Origin: Methanospirillum purgamenti
GTDB lineage: Archaea > Halobacteriota > Methanomicrobia > Methanomicrobiales > Methanospirillaceae
Strand: one strand, 5' to 3'
Length of the DNA: 64,000 bases
Assembly: GCF_018502485.1 (NCBI RefSeq)
Contig: NZ_CP075546.1
In this document: one piece after another, positions 17,320 through 27,200 of the stretch
Layout: each line of letters opens with the position of its first letter
Numbering within the stretch: the stretch's first letter is position 1
Notes under the pieces: generated by a model
Database searches by the model: none
Told to the model about the DNA's origin: nothing
What the model saw: the letters and a program-made list of their open reading frames with translations, nothing else
Position numbers and translations under genes: made by a program

Positions 17320-19182
17320 ATGTCCCGGTTGCAGATTCAGGGTAAAATACCTTTTCAGGAAGCTGAAAGTCATGATACTGAAGAGTGTGTCATAAATCCT
17401 GACTCCTGTGCTCTGTACCGGATGCTACCGGCGAATGCAAAAGAATATGCCAGAAATTATCCTCATCTTCTTGAATATCTGCATATATTTCCCGTAGACG
17501 AGTTTGGAATCCCCTTGTTCTTTTCTGAACTAAAACGAGACCTGAAGGGAATCAAAGATCCAAATCTCATCTATCCAGCAAAACCGCCAATATTCATTCA
17601 TATATTTTTTGATCCAAATGATGTCCGGAATTTTTACATTCCCATCGAACCCTCATTCATGCATAATATCGGACGGTTGCTTCCGGCAATCGAATACCGT
17701 CTGGTTGACTTACTTGATGCATTAGATGAGGATCCAGTCACTCCGGAAGAGCGTACATCAGTATTAAAACGCCTGCTCAGGCAGGTAATGTATGTTAAAA
17801 AACCTGGGCAGGCCATCGATCCATCCCTTTTGAAGATCGAAGGGCCGACTGGGTTTGGGGATAAATTTAAAAATTTTTTAACAACCGATCTGACTGCGAA
17901 AGAAGAACCTGGGGCTGAACGCCTTTTTGCAGATGTTCCTCATCTTGCCGACGGCAGGATAATAGTCAGTCCCCAGGAATTTGATGCAATAGAATACCAG
18001 ATGATCAGGGATAAGATTGATGTCGGTCTGTTATTCCCGTTTATTTCAGATAATTTTATTGAAGATATTACCTGTGACGGATTAGGTCCTATTTTTATTG
18101 AACATAAAATTTTTAAAGGCCTCAAATCTGTCGTCGGATTTGATCAGGAAGCTGCACTTGATGATTTTTGTATAAAATTAGCAGAAAAATCCCGCAGGCC
18201 GATTACGTATAGAAACCCGATTGTCGACGCTACTCTTCCGGATGGTTCCCGTATCAATATTGTATATTCAACAGAGATCAGCCGTCAGGGGAGTAATTTC
18301 ACTATACGTAAAGCTATGGATGATGTCATCTCTATCACCAAGCTGGTGGAGTTTGGCACCTGCAGTTATGCACTCGCAGCGTATCTCTGGATTTGCATCG
18401 AGAACGGTATGTCGCTTTTCATGTCTGGTGAGACAGCATCAGGAAAAACCACCTCGATGAATGCACTTACGACATTCATATCACCAGAATCGAAGATTGT
18501 AAGTATCGAAGATACTCCTGAACTCATTATCCCTCATAAAAACTGGACTCGTGAAGTATCAAAAGGGAAAGGGAAAGGAGAAGGTGAAGGTGGAGATGTG
18601 ACCATGTTCGATCTGCTCCGTGCTGCACTCAGACAGCGTCCGAACATGATCATGGTCGGAGAAATCCGTGGAGTTGAAGGTGCAGTTGCATTCGGTGCGA
18701 TGCAGACCGGTCACCCGGTTATGAGTACATTCCATGCTGCAACGGTTGAAAAACTCATTCAGCGTCTTACCGGAGATCCAATCCTTATCCCGAAAACATT
18801 CATTGATAACTTAAATCTCGTGGTAATCCAGAGTGCAGTACGTCGTCCTGATGGAGCGATGGTCAGACGCCAGTTAAATGTATCAGAACTGGTGGGATAT
18901 GATCCACAAAGTGGAGGTTTTTCGTTTGTTGAAGTTTTTACCTGGGATCCGGTCACTGATACACATGAATTTACTGGAAAAGGCTCTAGTTTTCTTCTTG
19001 AGAATAAGATTGCAACCATGCTTGGTATCCCGGAACACAAAAAGGCGCAGATCTACATGGAAGTTGACAAGCGCGCGAAAATTCTTGAAAGGCTCCATAA
19101 AGCCGGTTATACTGATTTCATTGAACTCTTCCTGATGATCACGAAACTGAAAAAGCAGGGTCTCCTGGCGATCGACATCTAG
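17320..19182 (+). CDS. arlI: Archaellum motor ATPase ArlI (FlaI)
   Basis: A 620-residue type II/IV secretion-family ATPase that assembles and rotates the archaellum. The N-terminal half (to about residue 270) is the membrane- and platform-contacting domain. The C-terminal RecA-like domain has Walker A MSGETASGKTTS (about residue 368), an arginine-rich segment, Walker B MIMVGEIRG and the histidine box GHPVMSTFHAAT. Length is somewhat above the usual 550, mainly at the N terminus. It is flanked directly by arlH and arlJ. Confidence 0.95.
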   Translation: MSRLQIQGKIPFQEAESHDTEECVINPDSCALYRMLPANAKEYARNYPHLLEYLHIFPVDEFGIPLFFSELKRDLKGIKDPNLIYPAKPPIFIHIFFDPNDVRNFYIPIEPSFMHNIGRLLPAIEYRLVDLLDALDEDPVTPEERTSVLKRLLRQVMYVKKPGQAIDPSLLKIEGPTGFGDKFKNFLTTDLTAKEEPGAERLFADVPHLADGRIIVSPQEFDAIEYQMIRDKIDVGLLFPFISDNFIEDITCDGLGPIFIEHKIFKGLKSVVGFDQEAALDDFCIKLAEKSRRPITYRNPIVDATLPDGSRINIVYSTEISRQGSNFTIRKAMDDVISITKLVEFGTCSYALAAYLWICIENGMSLFMSGETASGKTTSMNALTTFISPESKIVSIEDTPELIIPHKNWTREVSKGKGKGEGEGGDVTMFDLLRAALRQRPNMIMVGEIRGVEGAVAFGAMQTGHPVMSTFHAATVEKLIQRLTGDPILIPKTFIDNLNLVVIQSAVRRPDGAMVRRQLNVSELVGYDPQSGGFSFVEVFTWDPVTDTHEFTGKGSSFLLENKIATMLGIPEHKKAQIYMEVDKRAKILERLHKAGYTDFIELFLMITKLKKQGLLAIDI

Positions 19183-19186
19183 ATTT

Positions 19187-20791
19187 ATGGCACTTGAAGG
19201 AATTTTAGACCGGTTAAGGACATCAAATTCAGGGAAGTTGCCTTTTGAGGATTTGTATGCAGATGTCCATGCAAGACTCTACAAATTTTTTATTGAAGAT
19301 AAGTACATGGGGTCGGATCTTCTGTTTATGCTTACCTACATGGCAGCAATTATCACAGCCGACGCCTCCCGTCCGGAAATTTTTTCATATACTGGTGCAC
19401 GAGCTGAATATGTCTCAACAAAGTATATCCGCCGTGCTGACTTGCTGGTGAAACGATGGGGGTATAGTTATGTTGAAGCTCTTACCAATGTAGCCAAAAA
19501 AATTGAGAGTCAGATGCTGTTTTCCATGGTAAACAGGTATGCAAATGCTATCGAATCTGGTGTCCCTGATAGTGATTTCCTGACCCGTGAGCTTGAAACA
19601 ATCAGGAACGTGTACAAGTCAACCTATGAGCAGGGCATTGAAATGCTGAAAAAATGGGGTGATGCCTACATTTCCATGCTCTTTTCGGGTGCTTTGATAG
19701 GGATAATTATCATGGTTTCTATTGCAATTTATGCACCAGATAATATCCAGGGAACCCTGATGACTTCTTATCTCATCATTGGACTTATTTCTGTCATTGG
19801 AATAGTTACAATGTATAAGTCTGTACCTGCCGATCCAAAAACACACCGTCTCCAGCAGGGCTCACCTGAACAGAATATGATCCACCGGATGGAAAAGAAA
19901 GTAGTTCCAATTCTTGGAATTATTGTACTATTATTATTGTTGCTGGGGATGAATTTCGGCCTAGTCTTAATGTTAATTGGAATGCTCTTATTTCCACTGG
20001 GAATTATCGCTTATATTGACGATGGGAACATCACTCTCAGAGACTCTGAATTTCCTACATTTATCCGGGGAGTTGGTGCGGTACAGGGTGGAAAAGGTAC
20101 AACCATCGCTCCTGCGATTCAGGATATCGATAAAAAATCTCTTATGTATCTTGAGCCTCTGATAAATGCGGTTTTTTCCAAACTGAATCTCGGTCTTGAT
20201 GAGGATCGGACATGGCAGCGGTTTATCAATGACGGGGGCAGTTACCTGATGTACAAATACCTGAATATCTATCGGGATGCGCTCAAGCTGGGTGGGAAAG
20301 CTGATACCGTCGGACAAATTGTAAGTTCATCAATGCTCGATCAGGTTCTTCTGCGTGATCATCGGCATACCATTTCAATGGGTTTTATGACACTTCTTGT
20401 TCCGATGCATGCCATGATGGTGGCAATATTTTTATTTCTCTATCATATTCTTGTTGTTATGGCAGATGCCATTGCTGAAAAAATGGCAGATTTTTCTGAA
20501 GCGGGAGCAGCACTCACTTCAGGTCAGGGAGCATCGATCGCCGGTGCAATGGGTGGCAGCATGTTTGTCTTCTCAAATTTTGACAAGGATGCTATCGGTT
20601 TTTATGTAATAATTATTATATCAATGCTAACGATATCGAATGTTCTCGCAGGCAAGATTGTATCAGGAGGAGATAATGCGTTGGTATATTTTTATACAAG
20701 TCTTATCTGTTCCGTATCCGGCCTTCTTTATATTGTGGCCCCAATCATTACCGGAATATTCTTTATGATCCCCGTCTTTGAAGGTGTATAA
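19187..20791 (+). CDS. arlJ: Archaellum platform protein ArlJ (FlaJ)
   Basis: A 534-residue polytopic membrane protein with two T2SF (GspF-like) cytoplasmic domains, about residues 90-170 and 330-420, and hydrophobic clusters near residues 165-215, 235-275, 400-430 and 465-534. ArlJ is the membrane platform for ArlI. RDHRHTISMGFMTLLVPMHAMMVA is a conserved end of the second domain. It starts four bases after arlI and ends three bases before the next gene. Confidence 0.93.
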   Translation: MALEGILDRLRTSNSGKLPFEDLYADVHARLYKFFIEDKYMGSDLLFMLTYMAAIITADASRPEIFSYTGARAEYVSTKYIRRADLLVKRWGYSYVEALTNVAKKIESQMLFSMVNRYANAIESGVPDSDFLTRELETIRNVYKSTYEQGIEMLKKWGDAYISMLFSGALIGIIIMVSIAIYAPDNIQGTLMTSYLIIGLISVIGIVTMYKSVPADPKTHRLQQGSPEQNMIHRMEKKVVPILGIIVLLLLLLGMNFGLVLMLIGMLLFPLGIIAYIDDGNITLRDSEFPTFIRGVGAVQGGKGTTIAPAIQDIDKKSLMYLEPLINAVFSKLNLGLDEDRTWQRFINDGGSYLMYKYLNIYRDALKLGGKADTVGQIVSSSMLDQVLLRDHRHTISMGFMTLLVPMHAMMVAIFLFLYHILVVMADAIAEKMADFSEAGAALTSGQGASIAGAMGGSMFVFSNFDKDAIGFYVIIIISMLTISNVLAGKIVSGGDNALVYFYTSLICSVSGLLYIVAPIITGIFFMIPVFEGV

Positions 20792-20794
20792 GCG

Positions 20795-21886
20795 ATGGTT
20801 GAACTCTCTGACTCTACCCGGCGTCTTGTAATATTCGTGGCTATTGTTCTTGGGGGTTCAATTCTTCTCATATTTGACATCCCTGTATTATATCTCATGA
20901 TGGGTGTCATTGGCATCGCTGTTATTCTACTCATCATCACCGGCACGATAATTCTATCTGAATTAATTCATAATTTAAGACAATGGCTTAAAAGTCGGCC
21001 TAAAAAACCAAAAAAGGAAAAATCTGCCAAAGAGAAAGGAAAAGGTCCGGGAGAGGGAATTTTCTCTTCATTATCTGATAAATTTAAAATGCCCTCCATT
21101 TCTCTGCCTGCAATAAAGCTACCTTCACGCCCTGAAAAACCTCGTAATGAGAAGAAAAAGGGGACGGAAGAGAAAAAGGGTAAAGAAAAAAAACCCACTA
21201 CAAAAACAGAAAAAACTCCAGACCCGTCTGATGGCACTGATGAAGAATCTGATGCCGCAGGGAGTGTCGAAAAGTCTGAAGATAGTTCATTTGATGGAGA
21301 TTTACTTGACGGGCTGGATCTTGATGATAGCCTGGACATTGATGCTGAACTGGATTCAGTAAACCCGGAATTTGATAACATCCGGACTCCGTTTGGTGAT
21401 TCAGATGCAATGTCAGATCTGCCGTCAGACTCTGATGTTAAGAAGATGGATATATCTACTCAGGATGAAGAAGAAGAGATCATCCTTGATGATGATCAGG
21501 GTCCTGATGAGATAGATGCTATTTATTCCAGCACGATAGAGATTGGTTCTGATTCAGGTGATGATGTTATCTCTAATATGGAAGGTGGAGACTCGATCAG
21601 TTCATCTGATCTCTCTACCTACAGTTCATCTGAAGAAACACCCTATATGTATGGTCAGGATGACGATGACTCTGGTGGTGAAGAGCAGTTTGAACTGAGC
21701 CAGACAAAGGGAAGCGGTGATGATGACCTTATCGCCTCACTGAAGGCAGATATTGAAGACCTGAAAAAACGGGATGATGATGTGCTCCTGCGTGACTTGA
21801 AGGATATTCATGTGACTGCAGAGGAACTTGCTGAAGAACTTCAGGAGATCATGAGCATTATCAACCGAAGAATAAAAAGAAGATAA
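20795..21886 (+). CDS. Membrane-anchored, highly charged protein of the archaellum/chemotaxis locus, function unknown
   Basis: A 363-residue protein I do not recognise. Residues about 10-60 form two membrane helices. Residues 65-150 are lysine-rich (SRPKKPKKEKSAKEKGKG), residues 150-320 are dominated by aspartate, serine and glutamate, and the last 45 residues form a probable coiled coil with DLKKRDDDVLLRDLKDIH and AEELAEELQEIM. It lies three bases after arlJ and before cheF, so it belongs to the motor/switch transcript. A basic anchor followed by an acidic tether and a coiled coil would suit a scaffold at the polar motor, but that is speculation. Confidence 0.75.
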   Translation: MVELSDSTRRLVIFVAIVLGGSILLIFDIPVLYLMMGVIGIAVILLIITGTIILSELIHNLRQWLKSRPKKPKKEKSAKEKGKGPGEGIFSSLSDKFKMPSISLPAIKLPSRPEKPRNEKKKGTEEKKGKEKKPTTKTEKTPDPSDGTDEESDAAGSVEKSEDSSFDGDLLDGLDLDDSLDIDAELDSVNPEFDNIRTPFGDSDAMSDLPSDSDVKKMDISTQDEEEEIILDDDQGPDEIDAIYSSTIEIGSDSGDDVISNMEGGDSISSSDLSTYSSSEETPYMYGQDDDDSGGEEQFELSQTKGSGDDDLIASLKADIEDLKKRDDDVLLRDLKDIHVTAEELAEELQEIMSIINRRIKRR

Positions 21887-21916
21887 ACACCATATAAAGA
21901 GATCAGAAAGGGGAAT

Positions 21917-22738
21917 ATGGCAGAGGTTCCGGCAAAACTGGAAAAGGGCGGGTCATGGGTGACCTCACGAATCGATATCGGAAATGACGGTATCGCATTA
22001 AAAGACCCATGGAATACAACAGTTAGCTACCGGAGTATTGTAGATCTTCAAAAAAGGGGACAGATGATCACCCTGCTGGTCACCATGCCTGATAAAACCG
22101 AGCGGGCATACAAAATCGCATCGGTTGAAAAAGTCCTCACCATTTTAACCAAGAAGATCATCATGGCCTGTAATGCATACAGGATCATGGCACACTTCAT
22201 GTCCCCGGCTATCAGGGGGGGTGTGCTCGTCACTGATGCAAAATGGGAAAAGGGCGCTATTGCTGTTTTGAAGACCGGCATCTGGTTTGTTAGCCAGGAC
22301 AAACAGATCAGTGTTCCGCTCAAAGAAGTAGCAAGTCTTGAACTTACCAAGCGTGAGTTACAAAAGAAGAAGCTTGATGTGATTAAGATTGACCACCTGG
22401 AGAGTGGTGAGGTGGTTACCAGTTTTATTCTCTGTCCTCTTTCAACCTTACAGGTTCTTTATAATTTTCTTCGGGATGCAACAAAAGACATGGATATGAA
22501 GGGTTCAGAGCTTGACCAGCTTGATGCCCAGACTGCCCAGGTTGCCATGCTTATCTACAGCGGAATGGATACCAAATCAATAGAAAATATGCTCAGCCTT
22601 CCGCCTGAAGAATTAAATGCAATCTATGAAACTCTTTTAAAATTAAAACTCGTGGATGTTGTTATGGTAAGGAAAGAGGTACAGCTCACTCCAAAGGGTG
22701 TACGATACATCACTGATGCTCTCAAACCACCTTCTTAA
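21917..22738 (+). CDS. cheF: Chemotaxis protein CheF (archaellar adaptor)
   Basis: A 273-residue cytoplasmic protein matching the archaea-specific CheF (DUF439) family, which links phosphorylated CheY to the archaellum switch. The N-terminal beta-rich part contains VTSRIDIGNDGIALKD, and the C-terminal part has a winged-helix-like segment (MLIYSGMDTKSIENMLSLP and LKLKLVDVVM). AAAGGGG lies before the ATG. Position between motor genes and cheY fits the role. Confidence 0.9.
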   Translation: MAEVPAKLEKGGSWVTSRIDIGNDGIALKDPWNTTVSYRSIVDLQKRGQMITLLVTMPDKTERAYKIASVEKVLTILTKKIIMACNAYRIMAHFMSPAIRGGVLVTDAKWEKGAIAVLKTGIWFVSQDKQISVPLKEVASLELTKRELQKKKLDVIKIDHLESGEVVTSFILCPLSTLQVLYNFLRDATKDMDMKGSELDQLDAQTAQVAMLIYSGMDTKSIENMLSLPPEELNAIYETLLKLKLVDVVMVRKEVQLTPKGVRYITDALKPPS

Positions 22739-22804
22739 GACCAGATATTCCACAACCCTTTTACCAATTAATATCGTTTAATTCATAGGAGGAACCGTTC
22801 ACCC

Positions 22805-23167
22805 ATGGGACGAATCCTAATTGTCGATGATACATTGTTTATGCGAACCTTGCTCAAGAACATTCTCAGCTCCGGGGGACACGAAATTGTCGGCGAAGCT
22901 GAAGATGGTGATATCGGCGTCACTAAGTACAAAGAATTGAAACCTGACCTTGTCACAATGGATGTTGTCATGCCAAAAATGAATGGCATTGAAGCATTAA
23001 AAGCGATTAAGGCACTTGATACAAATGCGAAAGTAATCATGTGCACTGCGGTCGGTCAGGAACAGATGGTCAAACTTGCAATTAAAAGTGGGGCGAGGGG
23101 CTACATCGTAAAGCCGTTCCAGGCGCCAAAGGTCCTGGAAGAAATTGGAAATGTCCTTGGTGCTTAA
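22805..23167 (+). CDS. cheY: Chemotaxis response regulator CheY
   Basis: A 120-residue single receiver domain. The acidic pocket VDD is near residue 8, the phosphorylated aspartate is about residue 53 in TMDVVMPKMNG, the switch threonine is in CTAVGQ and the conserved lysine is in YIVKPF. AGGAGG lies about ten bases before the ATG, one of the strongest ribosome binding sites in the window. Phospho-CheY binds CheF or ArlD/E to reverse rotation. Confidence 0.95.
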   Translation: MGRILIVDDTLFMRTLLKNILSSGGHEIVGEAEDGDIGVTKYKELKPDLVTMDVVMPKMNGIEALKAIKALDTNAKVIMCTAVGQEQMVKLAIKSGARGYIVKPFQAPKVLEEIGNVLGA

Positions 23168-23170
23168 TAC

Positions 23171-24199
23171 ATGATCAGGGTTCTCGTCATCGACGACTCA
23201 CTCTTTATCAGAACTGTAGTTCAGGATATGCTCTCAGATGATCCTGATATTCAGATTGTAGGAGTTGCATCCGATGGTCTAGAGGCACTTGATAAAATCC
23301 GGGAATTGAAACCAGATTTGATTACGCTTGATATTGAGATGCCCAGACTAGATGGATTGTCGATGCTTGAGCGAAAAAAGGAGATTGACAAATTTCCAAA
23401 GACGCTGGTATTAAGCTCATTGACATCAGAAGGCGCAGAGATGACGAAAAGAGCGATTGCTCTTGGTGCAGATGATTTTATGCTAAAGCCCCGGGGGATT
23501 AAAAATATCCGGGAGATTGGTGGAGAACTCAAGCACAAGATAAAAAACATCTGTACGATCGCGTACATTACGTCAAAACCTGCGCTGAAGGATGTGAATG
23601 CCCGAAATATTGTACTCATTGGGTCTTCAGCAGGCGGCCCGCCCATGCTTGATACCATCGTTTCAAAACTACCCGCGAATTTGAATGCTGCTGTGATAAT
23701 TACACAACACATGCCAAAAGGTGGTTTTACCGCTGCTCTAGCTGCAAGACTGAATCGTATCTCACCTCTGCAGATTCGCGAAACCGAAAATGGTGATCTT
23801 TTAAAAAACGGAACCGTTCTCGTTTCAAGAGCAGGTTTTCATACGGTCATTTCATCTGTTCTTGATCGGGGGGGTAGTCAGGGTGGTAAGATAATTCTGA
23901 CTGATTCTCCTCCGGTTCATAATGTGAAGCCTGCAGTAGACAAAACCTTCATTTCGGCCGCACAAGTATTTGGCCCTCATTGTGTGACAGCAATCCTGTC
24001 TGGAATGGGTAATGATGGTGGAGAAGGAACTGAAGCAATCAAGAAAGCAGGCGGGGTTACCATTGTCTGCAGAGAAGAAGATTGTCTGGTATATGGAATG
24101 GCGCGGTCTGCTTTATCACGGAACTGTGTTGATCATGTGCTTGCTCTCCAGGCGATTCCTGAAAAAATTAGTGAATCTATCAGGGCAATGAACGGGTGA
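23171..24199 (+). CDS. cheB: Chemotaxis methylesterase CheB
   Basis: A 342-residue response regulator and receptor glutamate methylesterase/deamidase. The receiver domain (1-120) has VIDDS and the phosphoacceptor in TLDIEMPRLDG. The C-terminal esterase has the catalytic serine in IGSSAGGPP (about residue 157), the histidine in ITQHMPKGG and the aspartate in SGMGNDGGEG. It resets receptor methylation after CheA activation. It is three bases after cheY and three bases before cheA. cheR is not in the window. Confidence 0.95.
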   Translation: MIRVLVIDDSLFIRTVVQDMLSDDPDIQIVGVASDGLEALDKIRELKPDLITLDIEMPRLDGLSMLERKKEIDKFPKTLVLSSLTSEGAEMTKRAIALGADDFMLKPRGIKNIREIGGELKHKIKNICTIAYITSKPALKDVNARNIVLIGSSAGGPPMLDTIVSKLPANLNAAVIITQHMPKGGFTAALAARLNRISPLQIRETENGDLLKNGTVLVSRAGFHTVISSVLDRGGSQGGKIILTDSPPVHNVKPAVDKTFISAAQVFGPHCVTAILSGMGNDGGEGTEAIKKAGGVTIVCREEDCLVYGMARSALSRNCVDHVLALQAIPEKISESIRAMNG

Positions 24200-24202
24200 A
24201 TT

Positions 24203-27200
24203 ATGTCTGACCTTGACGCATACCGGAGTCTCTATGTTGCAGAATCGCGGGAAAACCTTGAGGGAATTGTAAGTAATCTTCTGGTTCTGGAAAAAGGGAC
24301 TGATTCTCATGCAATTGATGAGATCTTCCGGTCTGCTCACTCTCTGAAGGGCATGTCTGCGTCGATGGGTTTCATGCACATGGAGGAGATATGTCATGCC
24401 CTCGAGGATGTATTTTCTCAAATCAGAAGTGGAAAGCTTGAGGTTACACAGTCTTTAGTTGACGATCTCCTCGCCGGAGCTGATGATATCGAACTCATGA
24501 TTGATGAGATCGAGGAAGGAGGGGAAGGTCAGCTGGAGCATAAAGACCAGCGTGTGAAAAGCCTGAAACGCTGGTTAGCTGTTGCTGATGGTGGAACAAA
24601 AGAGACCAGACCTGATCCTGAACCAACCCCCCTCATTCAGTATGAACCAGATTCTGATCAGTCCGGTGATATGTATGAAGGTCCGTCATATGATCAGGAT
24701 GCCGGTGCTGGTTGTCAATCTTATGAAATCTCCCTTTCCCTCGCGGATAATGTAGATAATAAAAATCTTCGAGGGATGCTGATCCTTCAAAACCTGGAAT
24801 CAATCGGGGAAATAATTCAGACTGGCCCGGTTCGATCGGTTATTGAGGATGATGAAAATTTTTCCGGTGCAATCACCCTCCAGTTCAGAACAAATGCCGG
24901 AATCGGAGCGATTGAAACTATTCTTGGGGTATCTGATGTTCAATCGAGGACAATTAATGTTGCTCAACATCCCATCGGAGAATCAGTTATTCCTGAAAAA
25001 GATGACATTGAAGATCTCTCTCCTGTAGAAGTGATTTCTGATGGAGAAGAACAGTACACAATTCATATAGAAATATCGTCCTCTGTTGACTCCAAAAATC
25101 TGCGCTCGATGTTATTGCTCCAAAATATCGAAGGATTAGGGAAAATTTCACAAATAACTCCAAAAAGGACGATCATTGAAGATAGTGATTCTTTCAATGG
25201 CATTATCGATCTTCTCTTCATTACAAACGAACCAAAAGAGAAAATTCTGTCATTGCTCAAAGGATCTGATATCAAGAACTATTCTGTTCAAAAAGAAGAA
25301 CCTGTGATAACCCCTGTCTCTGGGATCTCAGTCGAGTCTTCAGACGATTTGACTCCAACCGGACCTCGCACTTCAACTCCGGATAAAACTGAGAAAAAGC
25401 GCGAAGTGAAAAATATCCGTGTGGATATTGATCGTCTTGACCATATGATGAATCTGGTTGAAGATCTGGTCATTAACCGGGGAAGATTGGAACAGATCGC
25501 GCAGCAATATAAAATAAAGGAACTTGATGAAACCCTGAACATGGTTGGCAGATCAGTATCTGATCTGCAGGTCATGATGATGGATATCCGGATGATTCCG
25601 CTGAACCACATTTTTAACCGGTTTCCACGAACAGTCCGTGATATAGCAACAAAAGAAGGCAAAGAAGTTGACTTTGTCGTTGAAGGTGGAGATACTGAAC
25701 TTGATCGCTCGGTAATGGATGGTTTAAATGATCCACTCCTTCATCTGATCAGAAATGCCCTTGATCATGGAATCGAGTCCCCTGATGTCAGGATTACAAA
25801 TGGCAAAAACCCAAAAGGTCTTTTAAAATTATCAGCATCCCGTGATAAGGACAATGTCGTTATCGTGATAGAAGATGACGGCGGTGGAGTAAATGTTGAG
25901 AAGATCAAGAAAAAAGCATTAGAGCGGGGACTGGTTACTGAAGAATCGCTGGCTTTAATGAGTGATCAGGAGGCATATGATCTTCTCTTCCAACCGGGAT
26001 TTTCAACTGCAGATAAGATTACTGATATTAGTGGTCGGGGAGTTGGCCTTGATGTTGTCAGAACCACTATTGCATCATTACAGGGAACAATAAAACTCGA
26101 ATCAGTCCCTGGAGAGGGGAGCAGATTTGAGCTTGTGCTCCCCCCGACCATGGCAATCGTCATGGTTATGATGATCCGTATCAATGGCAAACGATGTGCC
26201 ATCCCCATTACGAACGTTGCTGAAGTGGCAAGTTTAGCCGCTTTTCCAATTCAGAATATCGGGAATGGAGAAGGTCTTCTGATGCGGGACGAAATAATCG
26301 TTCTTTATCGTCTGGATGACATGTTTGGTCGTTCAAAAACTGAGGAAGTCATTGTAGTTCTTCAGAACGGACCTAAGAAAGGTGCCATCATTGCCGATCT
26401 TATCGAAGGCCAGCAGGAGGTGGTTATAAAACCACTCTCAAAATTTGTTGGAACATGTGAAGGAGTAAGCGGAGTTACCATTCCCGGTGATGGTGAAGTC
26501 GTTCCGGTTCTTGATGTAAAGGCAATTCTTCGTGAAGGAGGGCAAAAATCAGCAAAAAAAGCTGGAGGCAGAAGGGGGAAAAAAATGGTTAAAAATGTGG
26601 TGACTGACGGGGATCTGGTAATCAGTGAGCAACAGGCAGATGAACTACGGGAACTTGGGAATATCGGAGCGGCACATGCAGCGACTACCCTGTCAACAAT
26701 ATTAAGCACGATGATTCAGATTCGTGTCCCGGAAATTATTCTGGTCAATCTTGCAAATCTTCGTAATTACCTGGATGATGTACGGGCAGCACTGACTGTT
26801 TTTCAAATCCAGGGGCAGATATCTGGCGAAGGGTATCTTATTCTGCACATTCCTGAAGATTCCATCATTCGGCTGACCAATATTATGATAGGTACAACAG
26901 AACTGAATCGTGAGATTGATGACATGGACAAGAGTGCAATAAATGAAATTGGCAACATCATGACCTCTTCATTCCTTGATGCATGTGCAACACTTCTCAA
27001 TATCATCATGATACCATCACCACCTTCAATGGTCATAGACATGCCTCATGCAGCACTTGAGTCAATAATTGCAACACAGGAGATCCGCGAGAATGTTGAT
27101 GAAGTGGTTCTTTTCAGAACCGAACTCACATGTGCAACCCATGAAATAAAAGCCAATATCATACTGCTTCCAAGCAGATCTCTATTGCAGGAAATATTTG

